From contig DF240085.1 of the NCBI GenBank assembly GCA_000507305.1, positions 75,574 to 139,573 on the forward strand: a stretch of DNA of 64,000 bases, given 5' to 3'. A program made the position numbers and the translations under genes. Position 1 is the first letter of the stretch, and each line of letters opens with the position of its first letter. Positions 23,031 to 34,459 of this stretch are shown here, in pieces. Origin of the DNA: Breviolum minutum Mf 1.05b.01. Its lineage: Eukaryota; Sar; Dinophyceae; Suessiales; Symbiodiniaceae. The notes under the pieces are model-generated. The model saw only the letters and a list, made by a program, of their open reading frames with translations, had not been told where the DNA came from and did not search any database.

Positions 23031-23464
23031 CTGCGAGCACAAGTGAAGCCCCAGAAGCCACGGAACAAGCTTTGATGCCTGGGAAAGGACTCACATTTTT
23101 CGATTCATGTTAAAAAATTCATGAACTGAGAGACTTCAAAAATCACCATGTCTCAACAAATGTGTTTGTTTGAAGATATTTGATGGATTCCGTGTTAAAC
23201 CCATGGAAGGAAATTCATAGTTGGATAGATTGAAAAAGAAATCTGGCATAAATCCATCTTGCTAAATCATAGATCCAACACATATCATGACATATCGGAT
23301 AGATAAGTGGATAACCCAATTGATGGTAAGCGTCCCAATTAGAGTGTCTCAGTCTCTGTAGGGCATCTTCTCAAATTGTTTTTGAGAAAGCTATGATTGA
23401 TGATTTATCCAAGTCAAAATCCTGTAGCTGTCGCTGTCAAAGTTCAAACCACACACTAAACGAC

Positions 23465-23554
23465 CTGCCAACAACACCACACATCTTCCCGAGCAATTTG
23501 GGGAAAGGGCATGGCTGGGCGAGTGACGCTGATAGCTCTCTTTGGAGAATCATC
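23465..23554 (-). CDS. candidate exon
   Basis: From ACAATAG|G to GGCAG|GTCGTT. Peptide MILQRELSASLAQPCPFPKL, then LGKMCGVVG. Confidence 0.4.
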
Positions 23555-24339
23555 CTATTGTGAAATGAATCATTGCTATGGGCTATCAGTATCACTACCG
23601 TATTTCTGAGCCTTGAAGAAAGTGCTCTATCACTCTGCAGTGCTATCATGGAGCATCATAGTAGATTGGAAGATGCAAAATCAGGACGAGGAAAAGTCAC
23701 AAGCAAGATCTCTGTCCCATTCTCGTAATGCACACCTCTGCATTGTCACCGCACGCTGCTGTAGTCGCCAAGCACAGCAACGGTTTGCTGCACAGCCGAG
23801 AACCGGATCAGAAGGAAAATGTAGAAGGGCCATGCGCACAACTTGTCAGTGTGTGTATATACACAAACTTCTGGTATACCAAATGCTTGCTTCAGAACAA
23901 CATCTAGGCAAACCCAAACGAACAAACTATTGAGATTTGACAGCTATTTTCCAGAGATCCATGTTTTTCCAGCATATCATCCATGTCCATGTGACACCGT
24001 GACACCTGCGCCCTTGCCTTGGACTCCTGCCATCATTTGATGGTCAATAGTTACCAGGACCCATGCTGCGAAGGCTTCCGGTAGACAGGCCAAGAGTTCC
24101 TGGTACGTCTTCGGTGCGATTCCAACGATGATGAAAAGGGGAGGTTTAAATGGAGGAAAACTAGGGATATGTATATGCAGTACACTGTATACTATATATA
24201 TAAATACTATAGTAAGTATCTACGTAGTACATCTATTTCTATCTGTGTATGCTGTATATAGATATATTCTTACATGGCATGGATCATCAAAAATGTCTAC
24301 ATAAATCATAAATAGACATAGAAAGCGCTCTTGAATATC

Positions 24340-25215
24340 ATTAGATTCAACTAGATTCAAAGGAGTCTCTTCTCTCTGAAGTGAAAGGATATTTTTTTTC
24401 CCAGTAGCTATCGTCCCAACACAAAGTACACTGTCTTCTTGCAAGAAACCCCTTGCTCCAAAACAGAATGAAAGGAGCCGTCTGTTGAAAGTGTTTTTCC
24501 TTTATCTTTGTACTGTAAGTCGTTCCTTTCAAAGGGAGCCCTTACTCTCTGAAGCCCTTCAATAAAAGGCATTCCTTTAGTGAGCAGCCTTTTCTGTTCG
24601 TAGCAACAGGGTGTCATGTCCATAAATCAGATCGGCGCAGAATCTTCTGTCTTCGCGAGTGTAAACCTCTTTTAAAGAAGATGAGTTTCTTCGACAGTAC
24701 ATTTGTTGCTCGCAAGAAAATAGAGGTTCTCGCTTTGAAAAGGAGGCCTTTACCTAAGAGGATTCTCTTTCTTCAAATCATCGGTGTGTTCAGCTATCTA
24801 CACTTTCTGAAAGAAAAGCTACTTCAGGATGACGACTTCTTGGGAAAGAACGCCCTTTTCAAAGGAAAGCTATCTTGTAGAAAGGAGACTTCTAGAAGGA
24901 AGGCTTCGTCCACACTTATCGACGCCCAGTGCCCAGTCGTATCGTACATTAGTTACGAAGAGACCTATTGTACTTTTGGATAGAAACGAGGCTAAGAGAA
25001 AAAGGTTGAGAAAATGGAAAATTTTCACTTGTGGTCAAGACGACTGCCTTCCAAACCAAATGCACTTTCTTGTGAAAGAAGGAAAGAAACAAGGAAGACA
25101 ATGTGACGAGGGTGTTTCCTTTCCTTTCCTTTGGGTTTTTTGCCTTACGTTTTTGTCTGTATGTGCACACAAGCATAAGGTTCATGTTCATGCTTCTACA
25201 AGCTTTTAAGGCTTA
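24340..25215. other. compositionally distinct block, possible organelle DNA insert
   Basis: Rich in AAAG/CTTT words and small near-palindromes (CTTCTAGAAG, CCTTTCAAAGG, CTTTTCAAAGGAAAG). It lacks the TA runs and exon signals of its surroundings. Dinoflagellate mitochondrial DNA is known for such inverted repeats. No cox1, cox3 or cob reading was found, so the origin is unproven. Confidence 0.35.
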
Positions 25216-25309
25216 AAAGTCCATGACCTCAGGGACAAACAAAATGCAACAACTTTTTGGACCTTTCTTTCTCTTTCTTGGTAAAGTTTTTCCAATGATC
25301 ATTGCTAAC

Positions 25310-25456
25310 CAATTCTTAACCAATGACCATTGAAAAACTTTAATGCAAACTTTGGTACACTTTCATGAGCAAACGGATGAGCTACGAGAATCTGCGGGAA
25401 TCGAGTGTGGATGACCCGAAGATCCCTCAAACCACCGGTTGGTGATTCCAAATAGG
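25310..25456 (-). CDS. candidate exon
   Basis: From TCACAAG|CC to ATTG|GTTAGC. Peptide YLESPTGGLRDLRVIHTRFP, then QILVAHPFAHESVPKFALKF. Forty-eight codons open. Not recognised. Confidence 0.5.
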
Positions 25457-25718
25457 CTTGTGAGAATGCAAGAAAAAAAAACACATCCCCCCTTTTTTGG
25501 CTGTCTGCTGGTGGTCTGCCATTCACCAAATCTCTGAATCTATCATGTAATATGATATAGTATATATATATACATAAATAAATGATATAATCATTATAAC
25601 GCATAATTCATATTGTATATTTCTGTACAATCAAGCAATGCAAATGCAAAATCAGGTATAAGTGCATTCCACCATTGCTGCCTTGCTGTTTTTTTCCATT
25701 CAGGTTGCTTCCTTATGC

Positions 25719-25832
25719 CCCTCGCCATTTCTTCCCAACGATCCTCTGGTACCCGTCGCCACCGCGCCAGTCGACCTCACCGGATGGGCTTCTGAATCCA
25801 AGGCAAGGTTTTTGAACCACCAAAAGGCTCGC
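25719..25832 (-). CDS. candidate exon, 38 codons
   Basis: Phase 0 at both ends: GTTGAG|GCG to GAGGG|GCATAA (GC donor). Peptide ASLLVVQKPCLGFRSPSGEV, then DWRGGDGYQRIVGKKWRG. The exon 24 bp upstream at 25856 reads in a different frame. Confidence 0.4.
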
Positions 25833-25855
25833 CTCAACTCATGGTTTTTGCATAC

Positions 25856-26040
25856 CCCTGCCACTCCCTTCCACGCTTTCAGCTTCCGTTGGGTCATTTG
25901 GGTTGCCCCCACGTATGGCCACACTGCGACGCTTCCAACGCAGAGCTGCAGCCGAAACCTTGGGAACTGCACGGTCCAACCTCGGGTCGATGGGTTCACC
26001 ACGGAAACATGGACGTGTTTGCTTGAGTATTTTCAGCACT
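25856..26040 (-). CDS. candidate exon, basic
   Basis: From GGAAAG|A to CAGGG|GTATGC. Peptide PCFRGEPIDPRLDRAVPKVS, then AAALRWKRRSVAIRGGNPND. High G+C for the window. The plus strand is open too. Confidence 0.45.
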
Positions 26041-26099
26041 CTTTCCGAAGAGAAATTGAACCCGTTGCCAGGAAAAAAAAGCTGGGAAGGCTGACATAA

Positions 26100-26810
26100 G
26101 TACGTCAATCCTTCCAAAATACAAGTCTCGAAATGTGCACTAGCCTCCACTTTGGGAGTCATGGCAGCATGTTCAAGCATGTTCAGTCTTCACGCCACCA
26201 AATAATTTCAGGGTCGTGGTAGAAAAGGCGCTCCGAAATCTGCTGCATTTGACGTATTGGAATTTCAGCGCTTGTGAAATTGCCGTGGATTCAAGTTCAC
26301 GAAAGTCAGCAGTCAAAAGGCATCCATTGCGAGATTAGCCCTGGTTGCAGGAGGATCCATTTGCATTTGCAAAAACAAGGTCGAATATTCAGAGAGTACA
26401 CCTTCGATGTTTAAGACTTCTGGCGAACACATCTACACATAATTGAATAAGTAGTGTACCGCCAACACTAACATGCTCGTATCTAGATTCAGGTGAAAGG
26501 CATATATTTCACGACAAGATCACGAACTCAAATATTTTATGTATGATACAATATATATGCAGATAGATTCTTTGTCTCAGGAGGTCGCTTGTCCGTTGAC
26601 ATGTGTTTCAATTCTATATAAAAGCACAGGCATATTCATCAAATCTAAGCAACCTGGAACCTGAGACATCCATATATCATAAATGGTTGCTTCAGGTGGA
26701 ATATTAAAAATCATCAGATATTACAGTACATTGCATCAAAAGCAGTTGTTTCACCAAAGCACTTTGCAACTTTCCAACTGAAAAGCTAATGTTCCAGGTT
26801 CAGGGAGCAA
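26100..26810. other. stretch without a supported exon
   Basis: AT-rich text with no frame bounded by good splice sites on the minus strand. Confidence 0.4.
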
Positions 26811-26816
26811 CTCAAC

Positions 26817-26880
26817 CTAATGCTTGGCAAATATCGACCCCCTGTTCCTTCCACAAATCAGCAACAACAATCGAAACGAT
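26817..26880 (-). CDS. candidate exon
   Basis: From CAATCAG|ATC to TTAG|GTTGAG. Peptide IVSIVVADLWKEQGVDICQA. Confidence 0.4.
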
Positions 26881-26940
26881 CTGATTGTCACCTCTGTCAG
26901 CCCAAACTCGTCCAAATATATCTACAATGTTTACAGACAA

Positions 26941-27047
26941 TATGGGTGTTTCCAAAAATAGGGTACCCCCAAATCATCCATTTTAATAGGGTTTTCCATT
27001 ATAAACCATCCATTTTGGGGTACCCGTATTTTTGGAAACATCCATAT
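26941..27047. mobile_element. MITE family A, copy 1
   Basis: 107 bp; the ends TATGGGTGTTTCCAAAAATA and TATTTTTGGAAACATCCATA are near-perfect inverted repeats, each followed inwards by GGTACCCC. A second copy lies at 41504-41609. TA on both sides could be the target site. Confidence 0.9.
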
Positions 27048-27503
27048 TTATCATGGACGTAGATATTTGCCCTGAGGTTTTATCTAGCCATTTCTCCCTA
27101 TATTCACTTTTTCATCAATTGACTTATTTGTTGGCATTGCGTTCGCTTACTATCTACACCCTGGAAGCCCCAGACTATTGAAGGAACAGTCCCCTATATG
27201 TAATGATGAGAAATCCTTGCTGAAAATCTGCCGGAAACCCTTATTACAAAGAACGCATAGCCTTTGGACTTCCAAGGTGCAAGAACGACAGTATCTTCGC
27301 CTAAAAGAACCTTTCGCCAAACTTTAGCAAACCCCATGTGTGATTATCTTTGGCTGCACATGTTGCCCAGTACTGCTAAGAGAAACACTGATGTGTGATA
27401 TCCTCAAGTTTGTTTTACGCGTCTGTTCCCCTGTCACACTTTATTCTGTGGCAGCTGCACTTAAACATTGAGGTGTTGCTTGAAGATGTTGGTCCTTGCT
27501 CAC

Positions 27504-27567
27504 CTTCATCGTCCAGTTCTGACACTTCCACGCCTGAACTATCAGGGCTCCCCTCCCACCTAGCTTC
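27504..27567 (-). CDS. candidate exon, acidic
   Basis: ATTCCAG|GAA to GATGAAG|GTGAGC: both sites strong. Peptide EARWEGSPDSSGVEVSELDD. Confidence 0.5.
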
Positions 27568-28260
27568 CTGGAATCTAAACATAACAAGTCCACAGTTTGG
27601 CGCCCTAGCTTTCAAGGGATTCTTTTGCCAAGCTTTAGCTAAAGTTTCGCAAAATTACTCTATATTTTTTACAAAATGCATTTTTCGCGATAGATTCTTG
27701 ATTCACAAAATGCCCAAGGCCCCGATATCATGGGACGAACAGAAGTCAATGTGTTTCTGGTTGCCATAGCCATCCTCTCCTTCCTCAAAGCATGCTTCTA
27801 AACATAGGCACTGGACACTATATACACGTATATATGTAAACATAATATATACTCAAAGTCCTACGAAAAGGAAACTCCTTTCATGGACCTTTTGCTCAAC
27901 TCTCATGTGTTTTGATTGATTGGGTTTTTTGCTCATTTTTTTCAGCTTACCTTTTATATAGGCATCTTCTTATCTATACTGGCATGCCTCTATCAGAAGC
28001 TATGGCATCTCAAAACATCTGGTGCCATGGATACAAAACCCAGGTGTTCACCTGCCAAAAGAACACATTTACCATAGATGCCCCTTTACTGCCCTTTTGC
28101 AGACTCAGAAGGTGCACGAAAGGCAATCAATTGAACATGGAGAAATCCGCTCAAATCTAACAAACGCCCTGCAGAATCTTGAAAAAAGCAACTCAATGTG
28201 TCTCACATTTTTTCCTTCTTTTTCTAAATCATCTATTTTTGGGGGCTGAGTTCCAGTCCT

Positions 28261-28369
28261 TCAAACCACTGTTGAAAGTCTTTCTCCAGGTTCGAGAAGG
28301 TGTATTTGATGCTCAATTTGCGGCATGAAGAGGCCATCAGGCACAACAATTTCCAGGGTCACACAGGGT
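28261..28369 (-). CDS. candidate exon, possibly terminal
   Basis: From CGGAAAG|A; 35 open codons to TGA at 28261, or to a donor GTG|GTTTGA at 28267. Peptide VTLEIVVPDGLFMPQIEHQI, then HLLEPGERLS, beta-rich and strongly protein-like. Confidence 0.5.
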
Positions 28370-28444
28370 CTTTCCGATAGCCAAACATTTCCAAACCTTA
28401 AGAGATTTGGAATGATGGGTGGCGAGCCGGGATAATCATTCTAC

Positions 28445-28499
28445 GTGCCATGGTCATCGTGGAGCCATGCGGTTTGCGAGTCAAGCGGCTTGATGGCAG
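28445..28499 (-). CDS. candidate exon
   Basis: GACCAG|CTG to GCAC|GTAGAA. Peptide LPSSRLTRKPHGSTMTMA. Confidence 0.35.
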
Positions 28500-28813
28500 C
28501 TGGTCGGACCAGACGCCAACTTGCCTATATCATTAAATTCATATACGTATATATATATATATATATACGTAGTATATAATATAGGTCACAAGTCTATCAT
28601 TACATTATCAGATATCTTGCTGTATGTACTACAAGGTTATCCGTTTGGAGCAATCCAAATCACAGATGCCACAAGCTGACTGCTACCGGCTGTTCCCTGG
28701 TCCTGTCTGCTGAACTTTGGACACGGCCCAACCCAAGGAATAAAAATTGGAGAGTGGTGCACAGCTGTCGGCTTTTAAGCATCAATGAGGCCAATGAACA
28801 TCCTGATGTGCAC

Positions 28814-28919
28814 CCATGGCGGAATACTCCCTATAGCTGTGCACAATATCCAACACCTCCGGATGAGCGCATACAATGGAAAGTGAAGGACAGCAACGGT
28901 TTTGCAAGGGAATGCTCCT
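28814..28919 (-). CDS. candidate exon
   Basis: From GCAAG|AGG to ATGG|GTGCAC. Peptide PSLSIVCAHPEVLDIVHSYR then EYSAMG. Likely the same gene as 28966-29079 and 29344-29437. Confidence 0.45.
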
Positions 28920-28965
28920 CTTGCTCAAGTCCAATCCTTCAAAAAGATCAACGCTTTAAACGTAC

Positions 28966-29079
28966 GGCCAGTTGCTGAGAGTCACCATAGGAAGTGCGAG
29001 TGCCAGACACTGCTTCATGAACATCAAAGCTCGGCAACTGTCGACTTTGGAAATCCGTCGAAATCGTTCGGGCATGATA
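28966..29079 (-). CDS. candidate exon, 38 codons
   Basis: CAAACAG|TAT to GGCC|GTACGT, phase 0 at both ends. Peptide TISTDFQSRQLPSFDVHEAV then SGTRTSYGDSQQLA, rich in Ser/Thr/Asp. Confidence 0.45.
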
Positions 29080-29343
29080 CTGTTTGAATGCCAGCCATTT
29101 AAAACAAAAACACACCAGCCAAAAACATGTAACAATAATATGTATAGCAATCACCAGGTCATGACGGTGTTATTTTCATCTCTGTTACTTGGCTAACCAA
29201 TGGCCGCCATCTTTTGCAAACCCGATCAAACTTTCAAGGAATGTACAATGGTGTTATAAAACTACGTAGCCTTCGGAATCTCGGCCCACTGTGGAGATAC
29301 TCCTCAACACAGACGGCAACTTTACAGAATTGCTTCAGCATGC

Positions 29344-29437
29344 TCTTCCCTCAGGTCCCCCGATAAGAAGTTCAGCATAGCTGAAGAAACGGTCCTGGAT
29401 TCTGCTGAAACTCTCTCGCTTCAGCAGACGCTCTTGA
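29344..29437 (-). CDS. candidate exon
   Basis: Peptide QERLLKRESFSRIQDRFFSY, then AELLIGGPEGR, to AAGA|GCATGC (GC donor). An overlapping frame (PELKYMSNDQQKQLNESRAS) is also open. Confidence 0.4.
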
Positions 29438-30661
29438 CTCATTCAGCTGTTTTTGTTGGTCATTTGACATGTACTTGAGTTCTGGCTCACAACAGAGACA
29501 AAGGATGATAAAGGTATACGGTATACTCACTGTGTTTTTTGCCAGTGGCCCATGGTAAGTAAGAGTACGGTTTTGCAAGAACAAGTGCAAACATCCTTAC
29601 TCACTACTGTACTACGTACTGGACATCGGTATTGCTGTTTTCATTCGCACTTGCCCCGGATTTGATGCGGTATCAGTTCTTCCTACTTTGCCATTGCCAG
29701 GTTTCGAATGGGCTGTAGAATAGGCCTGCAAATGGCTTCTCACTTTTCATGACTTCAGTTGACATACGGGTTGGAGTGCTCGAGACGTTTGGAGGTCAAT
29801 CTTTACTTTTGGCTATCGTGCTTTCACAAATCATGCTCCCATGAACGGCTGCTGCTGCTGCTTTTGAAATTCCAAAAAACAGCAAACAGATGTCGCTCAC
29901 TTTCGACCTTTCACCTGGCACATGGACAGACGACTGGGCAGACTTTTGCATTGAAACATATGAGAAAAAAAAATATCTGCAATTGGCTCTTTCTAAATGG
30001 TGAGTGTTCATAGGTGTTTCATGGTTTTTCCAATGATATTCCTGTGATCCTGGCAGCGCCAATTCAGTGCATCCCGGACGCCTGCACAACGCCTCGGTTT
30101 TTTAGGGCCGACGAATTGGCGAATTCACGGAGAAACCACCCATTGTAAAAGTGCACCCAAAAACCATGGAATACAGCTAATAGTCATACAGTTTCATACA
30201 GTCATACAGTCATACCCAACAAAAATAATGGTATCTGATATCTGCCTATCTTCAAATACAGTGTGTGTCCAAAACCCGTCTGTTTTTAAAAGCCGGGAAT
30301 GTGGAGAAAGGGTGTCCTTTCCACCCAAAGGGGGATTTTTCCGGCTGAAGGATGTGACAGCCAAGAATCCTGTCACAAGAGGATCCTTCTCCAATTCTTC
30401 AAAGAACCGTTCAAAGCCACGTGGTGGTGGGATCCTGGATTCGAATGTTGATTCCATGGTTGCCAGGCACAAAAAAAAACTTGCCAAACCAAAGAATTTG
30501 GGGATGTTTTTTTCGAGGGAAAAACCCAAAAAAGCATCGAAGTTCCAAAAATTTGCATCTTTTTCAAAACTCGGACTTTGCCATCTCCACTCTCCGGGGT
30601 CAGGGGAGTTACTTCTATGAGGTGCAAACGGTCGAAGCCGTTGGAGTTACACATAACCAAC

Positions 30662-30758
30662 CTGTCCTCTCCATTTTTGTCTTTCCGCTTATGCGTCGGG
30701 AGTGTGGTGCGGCGTTCATCCTCTCGAATAGCATCTTGACCTCCACGGGGCATGCCAT
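30662..30758 (-). CDS. candidate exon
   Basis: ACATAG|ATG to GACAG|GTTGGT. Peptide MACPVEVKMLFERMNAAPHS, then RRISGKTKMERT. The plus strand (ECGAAFILSNSILTSTGHAI) is open as well. Confidence 0.4.
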
Positions 30759-30930
30759 CTATGTGAAGGGACTCGCTGATGGAACAGGGGAAAATTTCAT
30801 CATATTTTTTGATCCAGGTTCCCTGGCTTCAAGAGATCTCTTCTTCTTTCCCGTTACAACCAGAAGACACAGACTGAAGTTGAGAACTCTGGAACCAGAC
30901 AAAGCACGAAACGGACATCTATGGAAAAAC

Positions 30931-31017
30931 CTTCACCGAAACTGCTGAGGATGGCTATGGGAAAATGTGCCGTTGGTGCATTTGCGGCACTATCTACAAA
31001 ATTTGACCGGCTCGACG
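30931..31017 (-). CDS. candidate exon
   Basis: After TTTTTTTGAAATAG|CG, to GAAG|GTTTTT. Peptide SSRSNFVDSAANAPTAHFPI then AILSSFGE. May continue the ankyrin gene. Confidence 0.4.
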
Positions 31018-31149
31018 CTATTTCAAAAAAAGTAAGCAGCCTTGATGCATTTGCCTATAAAAAGCTACCTAAAGAATCCTAAAGATATATGTATCATCCT
31101 ATTTGTTTACCATCTCATATGCCATACTGATCCTTCGACAGTCTATGAC

Positions 31150-32674
31150 AGAAGTGGAGGTTTCTGAGACCAAATCTAAGACTGCAGATGATTTTGCATT
31201 CGCAACGCGTCGGAAAAGGCTCCCACAGAAATTCCCATTTGACGCACTGCCAACGAACTGAGGAACAATCCTATTGGTCGGGTCATTTATGAAAAAGATG
31301 TCTGGAAATCCAGTTTTGGGACGGGGATTTGCCGATCTTTTCGCGTAAATCCAGAGATCCTAAAACTCCATCAAAAACCAGAGCCGTTTTCACCTTCGCT
31401 ACCCACCTCTTTGTTTGCCAAGTCGTAGGCGCAACGACTGCGAGAATCATAAAGGAGAGGATCAGCTCCGAACCACAAGAGCAACTGCACCATGTCCAAA
31501 TCTTTCCTGGAAAACAGATGACGGCAAGAAAAACCCACAAATGACAATACTGATTGGTTCATAGGGGATCCTTGTAATGGCTATTTATGACCCCTATATA
31601 GCTGGGTAGAATAATCCCCTATATACAGCAAATAAGCAGGGTTTGGGTCACTGCTCACCTGAAAACCACGGCACAAGGACACAGCTTTTGGATGCAAAAA
31701 ATTCACTCCCGATTTGAGGAGACCATTGTGGGTTGGTTGCTGATTCGGGATGCAAACTCCCTATATCATGGAAATGAACTCATTCTCTTGAAATGGACCT
31801 GTTCTAGAGGGACCATCTTCGGATCTGAAGAAACACCCAAACAAAGAGGGAAGACAGGGAGACAGCGCGACAGTTAGACGACACCATGCAGGAAGAATTA
31901 AGTGGGCCCTCATGCTTTGTAGATGACATGGGAGAAAAGTTCCCAGTTCAAATGATTGCTTGTGTAAAAGTGGGGTGGGACAGCCCTCTACCCTCCACTG
32001 GCAAACGAGCAGCTGTTGAACTGCCAAATGCAATGGAAAGGTGTAGCTCTCAAAGATGTACCCATGCCTTTCACAACTTTCACAACACATCAAGTTATCA
32101 CCATCACAGTTTTCCTCGAGAGATCAGTGATCGGATTTTTTTCAGCCGGAATCTACCAAGTATTTCCCAAAAAAACTATGGTCTAAGTTAGTTTCTCTAT
32201 AATCTCTATGTGTATTTGCATATATATATATATATATATACCCTAGGNTATATATATGTACAATGTAATACGTGTATACATTTATATATAGATTCGTAAT
32301 ATACATATATATATATATACACTTGAATAGCTTTCGAAATACCTAAAGACCTGTTGCTGCCAACCAAGGAATTTTCCATCATGTCCACAGCTTCAAAAAC
32401 ACCACCCCCCTGCATGTCCAAGCCGCGAAAAAAAACAACCACCAGTGACTAACTGACTGGTTACGCACAGTTCAAATATCATTCGCCAAGGTGCTTGGTT
32501 TTCTTTCGACAATTCACATTCTCAGGGTCAAAGCCATTGGTCTCCAGGAAACGAAAGATTCTCGCCTCATTTTTTTTTTGGAGAAAACGCAGCCAGGGAA
32601 CCGAAGCCATGTCAACGGTTTCCAAGGTTTGACCAATGGCAGGTTGAATTTGTTGATTTTCTGGTTTTCTACTC
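31150..32674 (-). CDS. ankyrin-repeat protein, four exons (partial)
   Basis: Exons 32495-32674, 32014-32067, 31407-31506 and 31150-31257 join with agreeing phases. The first two introns use GC donors (CCAA|GCACC, CAACA|GCTGC). The joined protein reads ...FLETNGFDPENVN..., YTFPLHLAVQQ, KDLDMVQLLLWFGADPLLYD, SRSRCAYDLA: the PLHLAV and VQLLLxxGADP hallmarks of ankyrin repeats at the right spacing, about two repeats. Likely a binding protein of unknown partner. The fourth exon (FVGSASNGNFCGSLFRRVAN) fits by phase only. The 5' and 3' ends are not fixed. Repeat C copy 3 sits in the intron between 31506 and 32014. Confidence 0.72.
31549..31660. mobile_element. repeat family C, copy 3
   Basis: GATTGGTTCATAGGGGATCC start and AATCCCCTATATACAGCAAA-type middle follow the block order of copies 1 and 2, but more diverged. 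Inside an intron of the ankyrin gene. Confidence 0.6.
32213..32325. repeat. TA-rich microsatellite tract with one undetermined base
   Basis: TA runs at 32217-32240 and 32303-32318; N at 32248. Assembly through this tract may be unreliable. Confidence 0.9.
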
Positions 32675-33286
32675 CTTGGAACTTATGGATCAACAATTCT
32701 AAGCCTTCAATGAGTCAGCAAGTTGCAGGGAGAGTTGTAGAAGTTGCAAAATCAGCTTTTGTCTCTATTTCTAGCTTGCTTCTCTTCAGACATTTCCAAA
32801 GAATACGTCATGAGTCATCAGGCTGAAAAGTTTCGGCATCTTCTTGCTTGCGCACCGAATGTGAGATACAATTATACAATCACATTGTGTGTGTGTGTGT
32901 GTGTGTGTCCCAAAAGTGAAAAACATCCTGCTCCGCAAAAGTACATTGCAAGTTGTGACCCGATACAGGCCAATCATAGCAAATCCGTCAATGTAACTCA
33001 ATTTATAGACCGCAATCATGCACCCGCGCATGGACAACATTCAAAAAGGTGTGGGGATTCCTACGACATGGTCTTGTCCCAAAAAACTTCGCCGCCAGAG
33101 GATTTTTGTTGCCGTGCGACTCAGACATATTCAACCCTTTTTGGAGTGACTTTGAAATGGACCCCATGGGTTGTCCAATTGCAAACATTCAGTAAGTCTG
33201 CCCTTGCGAGAAGCATCACAGATCATCTAAACTTTCAATTTCCGAGGCACACGGGCACGTGCCACTTGCTGTCGATTGCGATTCAC

Positions 33287-33333
33287 CTGGGCGCTCGGAG
33301 CTTGGAAAATTTTACAGCGCAAACGGCGCATAC
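33287..33333 (-). CDS. candidate short exon
   Basis: AAATAG|GT to GCCCAG|GTGAAT. Peptide MRRLRCKIFQAPSAQ. Could precede the ankyrin exons. Confidence 0.35.
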
Positions 33334-33759
33334 CTATTTGTTGAAAGGACACCAGTGCAGGTAAACCTGTTTGGGGAAAAAACTGGGTAGTTATCCAGTT
33401 ATCCTCCCCAAGATTTAGAGTGTCTTGTCATCAGCCAGTTTGCGTTTTGTGACCATGGAAAGACTATCTTAGTAGAGACATGCTCCAATTGAGAAAATAA
33501 CACTAAAAACGCACTGTGATAGTTCCTGAATCCTCTTGTATTCCCAAAAGGGGAGGAAAACCCGTCGCATAATCAGTATAGTCTTACACACCATTTCACA
33601 CACTATTTCACAATCTAGTTGGGGTAAAGTGGTTCCAAGAAAACGCATTCCACACCGCAAACAAGCATTGTTTCAGCCTCAATTGTTTGGTGAGTGTTTC
33701 ATATTTTTTTGTTGAGGCCCTCACAATCTGATCAGTTGTGACTAGCCCCTTGTCGCTAC

Positions 33760-33919
33760 CACTGTCGGAGTGGGGCCTGAGAGAGCACCAAAAATGCCAT
33801 CCCCTCCATGACTCTTATGAACGAAATCCCATTTCTCTGAATCCAAAAGTCTTTCCAAGTTCCAACATGTTCCAACTGCTTGACACCGTGGGATTTGTAA
33901 ACTGCCACATCGGCAGCGC
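33760..33919 (-). CDS. candidate exon, 52 codons
   Basis: From AAAGCAAG|GC to AGTG|GTAGCG. Peptide AADVAVYKSHGVKQLEHVGT, then ISFIRVMEGMAFLVLSQAPL. A second open frame in the 3' half (SEKWDFVHKSHGGDGIFGAL) is noted. Confidence 0.45.
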
Positions 33920-34399
33920 CTTGCTTTCTCATCGTTGTTGTGCATGGAAGCCTTCGCAGATCCATTAAAACAACTGGTCAGAATTTCTACAAGCGAAAGC
34001 TGCCAAAATGATGCGGGATCCTTCGGCCTGCCCCACGTATATTCCACCACACTAAAGGAGGAAAGAAGGGTAAGTACGTTTTGCACATCACCAGCAACAC
34101 CACCCCACCACAGGAAGACTACGATGGAGGTGGGGCTTAGGCCCTGGAACATCTATACAGTTTTCCCCACACATCTCTAAAAATCACAGTGTGCGGGGTG
34201 GTTTGGTCCATCATTGGATGTGCAGAGTGTGCAAAAAAGTTCTATTTTTGAAAGAGTCGAACACCACATGGCAGTCACTGAAAGAAATGCTGCCACCATC
34301 AAAACTCATCATTTGCCACTTCTGGATCCAAAAAAATTGGTGTCCGTTTTCAAAAACCCCAATTTCCAGCAACCCGCAAACCCCCCAAAACTTGGGCAC

Positions 34400-34451
34400 C
34401 TTCACGGTCATGGTGATGGGCCGTGTGGAGTCAATAAGAGCCAACTGTACT
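34400..34451 (-). CDS. candidate exon
   Basis: TTTCACCCCAG|A to GTGAAG|GTGCCC. Peptide VQLALIDSTRPITMTVK. Confidence 0.4.
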
Positions 34452-34459
34452 CTGGGGTG

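Noticed and set aside
32744-33364. Longest ORF in the window (206 codons, plus strand)
   Set aside because: It runs through a (GT)n tract, crosses composition changes, and overlaps minus-strand exon candidates with splice sites. Openness looks accidental.
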